This document shows positions 46,576-56,800 of a stretch of DNA of 64,000 nucleotides, one piece after another. The translations under genes were made by a program, and so were the position numbers. This DNA comes from Prostheceraeus crozeri (taxonomy: Eukaryota > Platyhelminthes > Polycladida > Euryleptidae), in NCBI GenBank assembly GCA_907163375.1, contig CAJQUW010003168.1:62001-126000 (forward strand), in the 5' to 3' direction. Within the stretch, counting starts at the first letter, position 1; the number at the start of each line of letters is the position of its first letter. The notes under the pieces are model-generated. The model saw only the letters and a list, made by a program, of their open reading frames with translations, was not told the origin of the DNA and made no database searches.

Positions 46576-47027
46576 ATGAGCAACCTAAATGAGTTTTTAA
46601 AATTATATGGAACACAAACAACAACGAATTTTGATCTAAAGAAAATCGCAAATCAATTGGGAATAAAGAATTTTCACATATTGATGAGAGACGAATTACA
46701 ATTCCTAAAAAATAAGCCAACAAAGTTCCAATTACAAATTTCATGACAAATCTTCATACGTCAGATCAAAAAGGTGTACATTGGTCTGCAGGTATGTCTA
46801 ATAAAAATGAAGATAATTACTATTTCGACTCTTACGGATTACCTCAAACAAACGAAGTTAAAGAATTACTTGGAAATGGAACTTATAATACATTTCAAAT
46901 TCAAAAACCAGGAACTACTTATTGCGGTCAATTATGTCTTTATGTTTTATTTAAATTACAAAAAGGAATACCATTTCTTGATATTATGTTAGAATTGAAT
47001 AATAATAATAATGACAATGATCATTAA
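46576..47027 (+). pseudogene. adenain-like cysteine protease, frameshifted
   Basis: ATG at 46576 opens 56 codons (FDLKKIANQLGIKNF...). Near 46725 the reading shifts, and the second part carries the catalytic layout of the adenovirus-protease/Ulp1 clan: GVHWS (His), YYFDSYGLP (Asp), FQIQKPGTTYCGQLCLYVLF (Gln and Cys in YCG). In adintoviruses and Polintons such proteases mature virion proteins. Length, about 150 codons, is short compared with adenain (~200), as expected for this group. It ends 4 bp over the end of the convergent integrase gene. One indel makes it inactive as read. Confidence 0.75.
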
Positions 47028-48327
47028 AAATCACTTCGTTGTAATTCATTTTGATAAAATCGGCCTCTGATATCTTCATCATCTAAATCTTTGATTTCGT
47101 AAGTAATCGGATAAGTTTGATTTATTTTACAAACTTCAAATATCTCTTTCGTCCAGTATCCGACGAAGCCCTTTTCAAATTTATTCTTATACTTAAATAT
47201 TCTAACTCTATCATCAATTTTAAATTTCGGCTTAAGTTTCTGCAAATTCGGATTACTCTCATTCGAATAATTATTCTCGAATATTTTTTTTCTTATCAAA
47301 TCAGGGTCGTCAGAAGCATTCTTTGGGGTTTCTTTAATACCTGAATGAATCTTATTGTTATACTCTTCTACAACTCCTGGTAATATCTTCAACCATTTCT
47401 GATTTCTTTGCTCAGTAAATTTTTTGAAAATTTTATTTTTTAATGATCTATTGAATCGCTCAATTACTACAGCCTTCCCTGCATTTTCAGTTGAATAAAC
47501 AGTTTCAAATAGCGGCTGAATGTTTCGGTTATAAAATTCCGATCCTTTATCAACAAACATTTTTTTGGCTTTCTCTTACTTTCTTTAAAGATTTCTTCAA
47601 ACGCATATTTAACTGATAGACCACTTTTATTTTTTAAAGGCTTTACCCAAGCGTATCGTGTATATAAATCTATAACGGTCAATGCGTATTTATAATCAGA
47701 ATCATTCGGCATATGAACAAGATCAGCACTCCAAATATCATCTTTATTAAATACTTTTACTTTCAATAGATATTTCGGCTTTCTATATTCCTTGTGGATT
47801 TCGGACGCGTAGGTTCGAGCGTTGCTCTCAGACAGCTTTGCTGTCGTTTCATTTGCTGACGGATCAATACCCTGACCGAATAATATTTTAGCTTGTAAAG
47901 CTTTCTTAACAAACATTCTTTCAATTTTTTCTCTAAAGGAAGGATTTTGAATACTATCTAATTCTTGAATCATCTTCTTATCAGCTACATGTCGAGAACT
48001 TAGATCATGATTTCGATAAGCTAAATCATGTCTATAAGCGGCGGCGTCTACTCTATTTATTGGTTCTTCACCTGGTTTCGGATTATTATTCTCATCTGGT
48101 CTTATATCTAATCGAGTTCCTGGGCCGGTATATGAATGACCAGGAAGATGTTTTTCTTTTGAATATTTACTCCAAATAAATCCAGGAAAGTTTTCTAATG
48201 TTTTTTGTATGTCATTACCTTCATAAATTTTACAATTTGAGTTTTCATTTTTGTTTAATAGATAATTTAATAAATCTAAATTAGCAATTTCTAATTTAAT
48301 TAAATTTTCGGAATTTGTAGAATTCAT
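47024..48327 (-). pseudogene. PLA2 domain - retroviral-type integrase fusion, frameshifted at an A7 run
   Basis: I take the start as ATG at 48327 (residue 14 of the longer 299-residue frame from 48366), because TTTTATCTTTTAAA precedes it. In that numbering, HLPGHSYTGPGTRLD (73-87) and VDAAAYRHDLAY (106-117) are the calcium loop and His-Asp pair of a parvovirus-type phospholipase A2. LFGQG (162-166) fits an adenain cleavage consensus. The integrase core begins at DDIWSADLVHM (Asp215). The frame breaks at 47560-47566; the next frame has VDKGSEFYN (second Asp), VVIERFNRSLKNK (Glu) and a chromodomain-like C-terminus (DRVRIFKYKNKF). The D-to-E spacing is 29, shorter than usual. The PLA2 may aid membrane escape; the integrase inserts the genome. 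Confidence 0.8.
47817..47845. repeat. double-hairpin repeat inside the PLA2-integrase linker
   Basis: GAGC-GTT-GCTC, a 3-nt spacer, then GACAGC-TTT-GCTGTC: two adjacent perfect short hairpins. They are GC-rich in an AT-rich gene and read through in frame as part of the linker between the two enzyme domains. Confidence 0.7.
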
Positions 48328-48380
48328 TTTAAAAGATAAAATAAAAGTTTTACCGAATAGAACCAAAGGTCCTGAGGTTA

Positions 48381-48863
48381 TTACCTTATCATACTAGGAC
48401 TTAGATATATTCCAGAACCATCTTTAGTTTCTTCAATTTCAATAAAATCATCAACATTGTGGAGAATATTTTTAAGAACTTGTTTTCCTTCATCAACTAA
48501 TTTTAATTTACTAATAAAATTATCTACTATTCCTTCTCCCCTAGCAACTTTCTCTAACTCTCTATTATGACGTTTTTGTTCTTCTAATGCTGCCTTCTCT
48601 GATTTATTTTTATTTACTGCTTGGACAATACCAGCTGTCCCACCTGCAACACTTCCTGCAGCTGCTATGCCTCCTATTATTAGTGGAATTAATGGTAGAA
48701 TCCCGCCATTCTTTTCTTCTTGTAATTGAATATTCTCTATCATTGGTTTACTTATGTAATACTTTTTTTTGTTAATCGTAATAGTTTTAGGGGTATTTTT
48801 GTCAACAATATTACGTAAATTTGATTCAACAGTTTTATTATTATTACTTTTCGCTTGCGACAT
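48381..48863 (-). CDS. small virion-type protein with hydrophobic Gly/Ala segment
   Basis: 160 residues, intact. Residues ~53-82 (GGILPLIPLIIGGIAAAGSV, then AGGTAGIVQAV) form a hydrophobic Gly/Ala-rich stretch. Charged helices follow, and the C-terminus is KDGSGIYLSPSMIR. Adintoviruses and adenoviruses encode small core or membrane-active proteins of this kind (pX/pVI-like); the assignment is by architecture and position between integrase and capsid. The start at 48863 is supported by an upstream AATTTTTTTATTAAAA immediately before the ATG. Confidence 0.5.
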   Translation of the reverse strand: MSQAKSNNNKTVESNLRNIVDKNTPKTITINKKKYYISKPMIENIQLQEEKNGGILPLIPLIIGGIAAAGSVAGGTAGIVQAVNKNKSEKAALEEQKRHNRELEKVARGEGIVDNFISKLKLVDEGKQVLKNILHNVDDFIEIEETKDGSGIYLSPSMIR

Positions 48864-49062
48864 TTTTAATAAAAAAATTTTAAGTTATCAAAAATTTTAA
48901 TCTATTCTAGTTATGAATAAATTTTAATCTAAGAATTTTTTTAATCTATTCTAGTTATGAAAAAATTTTAAGTTATGAAAAAAAATTAATTAATCCTAGC
49001 CATCTTTCCATTAAGAATTTCAATAGAATATTTTACATCTTCTAGGAATAAACCATAAGCCA
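48864..49062. other. AT-rich intergenic segment with short repeats
   Basis: AATTTTAAGTTATGAAAAAA/TAATCTATTCTAGTTATGAA-like units repeat twice to three times. Likely promoter and 3' end sequence of the two flanking minus-strand genes. Confidence 0.4.
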
Positions 49063-50321
49063 TCAATGAAGTTGTGGAATATTTTTCTCAATATTAATTG
49101 TTACATCACAACCAGTCTTGATAATATCTTCAGATTGTGCACTTAAATCGAAACAGAAAACAGGATGTAAATGTCTCCAATCTCCAGGAGTTAATTGTGG
49201 TTCAACTCCAAATTCTATACAAAGATTTCTATAAGCATCATATCCTTCCATAAAATGATTATTGGTATCATCGAATCTTAATGGATCAATAGGATATCGG
49301 GTTTGATTTAAAGGAACTTGTAAACTTCGAATTGTGTTAATATGAAAAAGATTGTTGTTCTTATCAAAACTTGGAGAATTATTTCTTTGAAAAGTTAGTA
49401 ATAAATATCTTGGAGTATTCGAAGTTCTAGTAAAATGCCAGTTAAATCCTTGTTCGGAAAAAGTTACTGAACTAGCAGTACGCTTTAGAAAATTTGCTGG
49501 AATTGGTTCGCTAGTATTTAATCTTTTTGCAATAGCTGTTTCAACCTCTAAACTAGGAGTAATATGCTTAATCCACCATTCAAGTCTATCAATTTTTAAA
49601 TATGCTTTTTTTCCAGTCTTACCAAAAAAGATTAATTCATTATTTGCTGTACGATGAATTATCAATTTAAATTTTAATTGATATGATATTTTATCATAAT
49701 CTAAATATTCGAATAATGGAGACAATGACCAATTTACTGTCTGTTTACTTTTCTTGTTAAATTCACGTCTTTCTTTATATGCACTATTGTTTGTTTTATT
49801 TGAATGTTTTGCAATATTTTCTACATCTTTCGCATTTCCTGCGGCATCTGTTCCAGCGTGAGTTAAATCATCAACAATTATGCCATCATTAGTATCAGGA
49901 AACCAATCTTCGATTTCATACTTTTTATTATTTTCACCAATTGTTACAAATCTAAGCATTGTATCAATTACACCTGGAGAATCACTTATTGTTTCTATAT
50001 TTTGAGTTGCAACATCTAAACGCATTTGTGTAAATAATTTTGGAAAGAAATTATTCTCTAATGCAATATTATCGGTATCTGGTAATGGTGTTGTAAAATT
50101 AGCATCACTATATAAAGAATATTCACAGTGTAAAAAGGAATCAGGTACATATATAAATAACTCTGCTGATTATCAACTTCAAAAATTAAATCATCTCCAG
50201 TATTTACTCTACTGGAAGATCCGGGATTAATAGCAATTCTTATACAGTCATTCTTTTTTTGATTGTAACTGACGAACGGAGGATCGTCTAATCTAAATTT
50301 ATTTTCGATAAGCGAAGACAT
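49063..50321 (-). pseudogene. major capsid protein candidate (double jelly-roll type), one frameshift
   Basis: ATG at 50321 (MSSLIENKFRLDDPPFVSY). A 2-nt insertion near 50165 shifts frame; the rest runs to 49063 (total ~419 codons). Blocks such as NWHFTRTSNTPRYLLLTFQ, PLFEYLDYDKISYQLKFKL, LRFDDTNNHFMEGYDAYRNL and PVFCFDLSAQSEDIIKTGC have the look of adintovirus/Polinton-type capsid proteins: beta-rich, with the FDLS or DCS-Q-E segment. It would form the hexon-like capsid shell. Assignment rests on family resemblance and gene context; no structure prediction was run. Confidence 0.65.
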
Positions 50322-50486
50322 TTTTATAAAAAAAAATTTGACTTTTTTGTTTTTTCTCACACACAGAAAAAATTTTACTAAAAAACTTTTACTAAAAAAT
50401 GTAATTAAAAAAATTTTACTAAAAAACTTTTACCAAAAAATGTAATTAAAAAAATTTTACTAACAAAATTTTATTAAAATATAATT

Positions 50487-50945
50487 TTAGAATTTTCCTA
50501 GACCATTGCCTCTTATTTCTTCAATTGAACGTTCTAGGGCTACGCCTGTTTTCTTCGCCTGTTTACTATCAGACCCCACAGCTATGTTAGCAATTTTGTT
50601 TTTTGTTTCCTCTGAAAGTTTTTTTAATTTTTTTAGCTCTTCAGAATCATCCTTAAGTTTACGAATAGTTTCTAGCAGTTTTAATTCGTTTTGAGACTTA
50701 ACAGCATTTGATATTGCACTAGCTGTACTACCTATAGCAGCTGCTCCTTTTGCAGCAGATGTAATCAAATCTTTATTATTTTTAATTAAGTTAACGATAC
50801 TTCCTATGCCAGAAAAGATGCCAGCCCCTTCTTTTTGAATTGTTTCTACACTGTCATAATGGTAAACAGATTTCATAGATGGTTCATGAGCAATTTTTTG
50901 ATTTGAAGCAAAATGTTTAAGATTGTGTTTATAAATTATCGGCAT
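50487..50945 (-). CDS. small virion-type amphipathic protein
   Basis: 152 residues, intact. KEGAGIFSGIGSIVNLIKNN then SAAKGAAAIGSTASAISNAV form an amphipathic/hydrophobic region like membrane-lytic virion peptides. A coiled-coil-like helix follows (LETIRKLKDDSEELKKLKKL). The C-terminus IRGNGLGKF contains IRGNG, which fits the (M/I/L)xGxG adenain consensus. A decayed double-hairpin repeat lies in the 3' part (50527-50547). Probably a minor capsid or core protein. Confidence 0.5.
   Translation of the reverse strand: MPIIYKHNLKHFASNQKIAHEPSMKSVYHYDSVETIQKEGAGIFSGIGSIVNLIKNNKDLITSAAKGAAAIGSTASAISNAVKSQNELKLLETIRKLKDDSEELKKLKKLSEETKNKIANIAVGSDSKQAKKTGVALERSIEEIRGNGLGKF
50527..50547. repeat. degenerate double-hairpin repeat in coding sequence
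   Basis: GAACGTTC-TA-GGGCTACGCCT: a collapsed version of the element's GAACC-GAA-GGTTC TA GGGC-TTC-GCCC repeat. Confidence 0.5.
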
Positions 50946-50985
50946 TTTTTAAGATTAAATTTGACTTTTGGAAAAAATATTTACG

Positions 50986-51884
50986 TTACGATTTACGTTT
51001 GTGAATGTCCAACAACTTCGTGATAACTTTATTAATTTTCTTTTGCACTTTATCTATTGCATCAAGTAGCGTGTGATGTACTTTAATTTCTTTTCTATTA
51101 ACTTGCATTTTCTCCTGATTCATCTTCAACGCCGTTTTAAGAGCATTTAACTTAATTTTAAGAACATCTAGTTGTCTTTTAACAGCATCTAACTGTTCCT
51201 TATTTTCTTTAGAGTTTTCTTGTGAATTTTTCTTTAATTCATTTTCTAAATTATTTTTAAGAGTTTTCATTTTATCAACTTTTTGATTAAGTGAGTTTAC
51301 TTCATTTATTATTCTATTCATCTTTTTCATTTGTTGAGTAATTTTAGAACTTAATTCATCAACACTTTTTTGGAATGTAGTTTGTAACTGCTTTAAATTT
51401 TTTTTAATTCTTTCAGGTAGTTTTTCTATTTCATCTTCTAATTGTTCTTTCAATAGTTTTATCTGATGTTTATTTTTAATGACTGCAGATTTTAACTTTA
51501 TAGAAAGTAATATTAAAATTTTTGATTGTTCTGAAATCTTTTTAAAAAGTTTTGCTATATCTGGTTCTAGCTCTCCATCCTTTTTATCAAGTTTTAATAA
51601 TTTTTCGTTTAATGATTTGTCATTATAAGTTTTAGCAACTTTAATTCATTCATCAGTGGAACAAAAACATCGTTTATATATTTTTCTTTTAAGTCATTCA
51701 TTTGTGTATCAACATATTGTTTATTTGTTAACTCTGTATTTTGTTGCGGAAGAATGGAAAGATGCAATGGACCAGATAAAACGTCTCCAGTTTTCATGAT
51801 ATAATTTTCTATTTCTATTTCTAATTCACGATTATTCGGGATATATGCACCTCCACCAACATTTGGTAACATCATTTTTAACAA
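50986..51884 (-). pseudogene. fibre-like protein: tail-fibre-type head plus long coiled coil, frameshifted
   Basis: ATG at 51884. The first 91 residues include MKTGDVLSGPLHLS and ELTNKQYVDTQMNDLKEK, the 'GD.LSG.L.L ... KQYVD' pattern familiar from phage tail-fibre and receptor-binding proteins. Near 51640 the frame shifts and a continuous coiled-coil frame runs to 50986 (LEDEIEKLPERIKKNLKQLQ, NSLNQKVDKMKTLKNN). Probably a trimeric spike or fibre on the virion. Divergent from the gene at 51951 over a 66-bp AT-rich region. Confidence 0.55.
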
Positions 51885-51950
51885 TAAGAAAATAAAATTT
51901 TTTCTAATAAAAATAGAAAAATAAAATTTTTTCTAATAAAAATTAAAAAA
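51885..51950. promoter_or_regulatory. divergent AT-rich promoter region
   Basis: AAAATAAAATTTTTTCTAATA occurs twice in tandem between two divergent ATGs. Similar A/T tracts, ending in AAAATG, precede most genes of this element. Confidence 0.45.
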
Positions 51951-53176
51951 ATGGAAAAACCAAATTTAAAAAATATATATTCGTCCGCATCATCCTGTTC
52001 TTCTTATTCGACGAGATCAACGGGATTTGAAAATAAATGTTTTGATAATAATAATAATCCATGTATAGATGTGAATCTTTTATTTGAATTACAAGCCAAA
52101 ATATTTAGAGAACAGACTAAAGGTTTACCTTCTATAGAAACTATTGTATATTTCCATGTGATCCATTTATAAAATTTATGGATATTGTCAGTAAATATAA
52201 TGATGTGGCTTCTGTAGAATTAAATAAAGAAAATATGGTTATAATAGGTCATAATAATGTTTATGGTTTTATTAGAGCGGTGTTACCAGTTAGTAATACT
52301 GATTGGATAGAAACTAAAATTATTAATTATATCAATATTAAAGAATTAGTTAAAAAATTAAAATCCTTTTCAAAAGAAAAAATTAGATTATTTGTTGATG
52401 ACCAAAAACAATATAATATTCACATAGAAAGTAAAAAACATAACGAAGAATTATTATGCCAAGTATATTATAGAGATACTATTTATAAACAAGAAACATT
52501 AGAAATGCCACAAAGATATGATGATGATACATATATAGGATTATATTCAAACTTAAATATTAATTTGTTAAAATCTTATATAAATGGTTTAGCTCAACAA
52601 GAGAAAATTTATATGTGGACAACACCTTATACTATTAACAATGACCATAATCATAATAATTTTAAAGAATCCAATAATAATAATTTTAAAGAATCTTATA
52701 ATAATAATGATGATAATGATGATGATGATGATAACATAGATGATGATTCTGAAACATCCGAAAAAGTTGTAAATGGTAAAAAAGATTACAAAAATATTAG
52801 TAATTATAAAAATTTAAGTGAAGAAAAATTTATATCTCATACTGATATACATGATATTAATACTACATATAATCAAAATTTATCTAAATTTCATTTTCTT
52901 ACAATTGAAAATAATAATGATGGTATAGTTGAAGATACTGTTAGACAACTATGTGTCGGGTCTACAAAATTTAAATTAGGATTTACATCTAATCAATTTA
53001 AAATTTTATCATCTTTAATAAAAACTAAAAGTGATTCAGATTATGGTGGTGTTATTAAATTTTCCAAAAGAGATCAAAGACCAATATTTTTCTCTATTAT
53101 ATTATCATCAAATAATAAATATAATTTGGAATTAGATATTCCTATCAGGGAATGGCATCCTATACCAAAAGTGTAA
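51951..53176 (+). pseudogene. unrecognised replication-associated protein (sliding-clamp-like?), frameshifted
   Basis: ATG at 51951; one frameshift near 52155; stop at 53176. The second part has two beta-rich segments (KYNDVASVELNKENMVIIGH and VRQLCVGSTKFKLGFTSNQF...) separated by an Asn/Asp-rich linker (NNNDDNDDDDDNIDDD). The layout (residues such as VELNKENMVIIGHNNVYGF, repeated alpha/beta halves, position just upstream of pPolB on the same strand) recalls DNA sliding clamps and processivity factors, but no diagnostic motif was found. It could equally be an unrelated element-specific protein. Confidence 0.4.
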
Positions 53177-53385
53177 TTTATGATGTTGAAGAATCAATTT
53201 ATGATGATGAAGAATCAATAGTTAGTGAAAATAAATTTAAATTATCTTTTGATAAAACGTTATATGATAAAACTAAACATGATAAAACTTAATATGATAA
53301 AGAAAATAAAATAACTTAAGACCTTGATATTAGAATGTTTATATCTAAAATTAAAACACAATTTTTTTCTTTAAAAAATAAAAAA
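53177..53385. other. intergenic AT-rich segment
   Basis: Repeats of GATGAAGAATCAAT and ATATGATAAAACTAA-like units. TTTTTTTCTTTAAAAAATA directly precedes the ATG of pPolB. Confidence 0.4.
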
Positions 53386-53641
53386 ATGGAAAATGCCAAG
53401 TTTTATTGTAACTTATGTAAAAAAAAAATTTGCAAACAAAAGGAAGTTATCAATCTCATTTACAAAGTAAATTGCATTTACAAAATGTAGATCGAGTTGA
53501 TGAAGGAAATATATTAAAATTAAATAATTATATAAACTATCTAGAAACATTATCTACTGATATAAAATTTAAAAAAATATTAGATGATTATTCACATTCA
53601 GAACATAAAAAAGTTTTCAATAGTGAAGATGAGTCCATACA

Positions 53642-53666
53642 AACCGAAGGTTCTAGGCTTGGCCCG
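53642..53666. repeat. degenerate double-hairpin repeat in pPolB N-terminal region
   Basis: AACC-GAA-GGTT, CTA, then a damaged GGCTTGGCCC hairpin. Read in frame as TEGSRLGP. Confidence 0.55.
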
Positions 53667-53756
53667 TACCAGATGGGAGATATTTATTTAGCGATACTGA
53701 TGAATTTAACGAAATAGATGAATTTGATGAAGCTGAACGAACCGATGAAGCCGAAC

Positions 53757-53782
53757 GAACCGAAGGTTCTAGGGCTTCGCCC
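53757..53782. repeat. double-hairpin repeat, best copy
   Basis: GAACC-GAA-GGTTC, spacer TA, GGGC-TTC-GCCC: two perfect hairpins, read in frame as RTEGSRASP. Confidence 0.75.
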
Positions 53783-53823
53783 ATAACAGATATAAAATAT
53801 TTATTTAATCAGTCTGTGCACGG

Positions 53824-53854
53824 GACATCGGAGATGTCTTCCAGGGCTTCGCCC
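53824..53854. repeat. double-hairpin repeat, variant copy
   Basis: GACATC-GGA-GATGTC, spacer TTCCA, GGGC-TTC-GCCC, read in frame as ...SEMSSRASP. The second hairpin is identical to that at 53772-53782; the first differs but stays self-complementary. Confidence 0.7.
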
Positions 53855-56800
53855 GTTGAACATAATGAAACCGATGAAACTTTTTATAATGTATTAACAA
53901 ACTTTTATAATATATTTAGAAAATCTTTCAAATGTTATATGAATGTAGAAGTACTTCATACAAAAACTGGACCTGATGGAATTCCTGAAGAAATAATACA
54001 AGGACATTTTACAAATTCACAAGAAATTCATAATGTAAATGATATACAACCCATATTTGAACAAATGATACTTAAATTAGAAAATTGTATAATTGAAGCC
54101 CAGTTACGTGAATCTGGTTGGAGATTTGTTAAAATACTATCTAAGAAAATAGTAATTGATAAATATAAAAATAATACTGGTGGTAGTTATGTTCCTTTAC
54201 CTTTCAGTTCACTACAAATAATCGACATAAAAAATGAAGATGATTTTTGTTTTCTGTGGAGTATTATAGCACATTTACATCCTGCAAAATATCATAAAGA
54301 AAGACTAAGTCATTACAATAAAGAAGAATACATAAATGGATTTGATCTCTCTGATGGCTTAGATGAATTTCCATATGATTATAATAGGTTAACAAAGTTT
54401 CATAAAAAGAATAAAAATTTAATAGAAGTAAATGTTTTTGAATTAAATGTGAATTATGTTTCTATTGGTAATATTACTCCACTTTACTCAGATTCAAAAA
54501 AATTTTATTTGAATAATAAAAATTTATGTCAATCAGAAATAGTATGTAATGATAGAGGAAATTACATGCATCATAATATTTTTTACCAAGGAAATATAAT
54601 ATGTACTGAAAAATTTGATATTATAAAAACATTATCACCAATAATGATTAATCATAATAATTATAAAGGACGTAATTATAATTATGATTATGATTCCGAT
54701 TATTTATCTTTATGTTTAGAATATCAACAAAAATTACAAAATTTAAATGAAAGTTTACAAAAATGTAAAACAGATTATCAACAACAAACAAAAATATTAG
54801 TACAAGAATATGGCCATAAATATCAAAATAAGATAGAAACGATACAAAAATTAAATGAAGACAATAAAGAGTTAAATAATGAAGAAAATGAAGCCAAACA
54901 AAAAATAAATGAATGTTTAAAAAAATGTCAACAACAATATAAAGAACAATATGATAAAGAATATATTTATCAGCTACAAATATTAAATCAAAATTTTCAT
55001 AGAAATAAATCTAATCTTACAAAAGAAATTGATGAAACACATGAAATATATAAAGATAAATTTGAAAAATTAAAACAATCAAAACAATCTGCACAAGCGA
55101 ATATATTATATTATCAGGGTCATTTTATATTGTGTAAAGATGTTTCTATATTTACAAAAACTTCAGATAATACAAATTTTCCTTGTCTTCTTTGTATGAC
55201 AAGTTTTAGAACTTTAGAAGAAATGAATAGACATTTGGAGAATTGTCAACAAAATGAAGCAGTCAGAAACACATTTTCAAAAGATGATTATTTAGAATAT
55301 AATAAATGGTATTTTAAAAATAAAGTACCCTTTACTATTTATTGTGATTTTGAAGCATATAATGTTAATATGACACAAAATTCTGAAAATGATAATTCTG
55401 AAAATGATAATTATGAAAAAAGTGCACCTGAACAAAGTAAAGAAAAATATTTATTTGAACAAAAACCATTATGTTGGGGAATGTACATTCATTAAAATTA
55501 TCCTGAATTTTTTAAATCAGAATATTATCAATACTATGGTGAAGATAGTTCAGAAATGTTTACAAAGAAAGTAGAAGAATTACAGGGACGTTCTTCACAA
55601 TTGCTTGAAACAAATATACCAATGATGCCATTACCAGAAAAAGAAAAATTAAATTTTATTAATGAAACAAAATGTTTTTACTGTGGAAAAGAATTTGCAA
55701 AAAATTATAAAACTGGCAGAGGTAGATATCTTGATAAGCGAAGCGACGGCTCTACCGACAAAGTAAAAGATCATGATCATCTAAATGGATTATATAGAGG
55801 TGCAGCACATAATTCTTGTAATTTTAATGCTAATAAATTTAGATATAACTTTGTTCCTTTATATTTCTACAATGGTTCTAAATATGATTTCCATTTAATA
55901 ATGAAAGATTTATTTTCATCTGAAAAATTACAACAACAACAAATAAATGTACTATGTAAAACAGAAGAAGAATATTTTTCAATGCAATTAGGTTGTATTA
56001 GAATTTTAGATGCATTTAGATCTTTTACTCCTTATTCATTAGATGTTATGGGAAAAACTTTGAAATCTGAACAATGTAAAATATTAAATAAATATAATTT
56101 AATACCTTTAAAAGGAACATTTCCTTATGAATATATAACTGGAGATTTTAATTCTGTTTATAAAATTATGGAAGAAAAACAACTTCCTCCAATAAATAAA
56201 TTTAAATCAACATTAAAACAATCACAATTATCTGAAGAAGACTATGCTGAAGCTGAAAAAAATTGGAGAGAGTTAAATTGTAGAACAATGTACGATTATA
56301 CAATGAAATATCTTAAGATAGATGTGTTAATACTAGCTGATCTTTTTGAAAACTTTCATGACATGTGTTTAGAATATTGCGGAATAGATCCATGTTATTG
56401 TTATTCTACACCAGGTTTAACATGGTTAGCAGGATTAAAACATACTGGCATTAAACTTAAACATTATAAAGAAAATACATATGATAAATTATTATTTTTT
56501 GAATCTGGAATTAGAGGTGGAGTTTCATCAGTTTTAGGTAATCGTTATGTACAGTGTTACAATAAAAAAGTAAATCCTGATGATTATGGAATAATGAAAC
56601 CTTTATCTCCAGAAGAAAGCGATCAGTTTATAAAATTGTTTAATCAAAATATAGAAGGACTTATATCAAATGAAGTTAGTCAAGCAGCAGTTGATGAAAT
56701 CATGAGATAAAACTATTTGTTATATTATGATTTTAATAGCTTATATTCTTCTTGCATGATACAAGAATTACCAACAGGTGAGATGGATTGGTGTAATATT

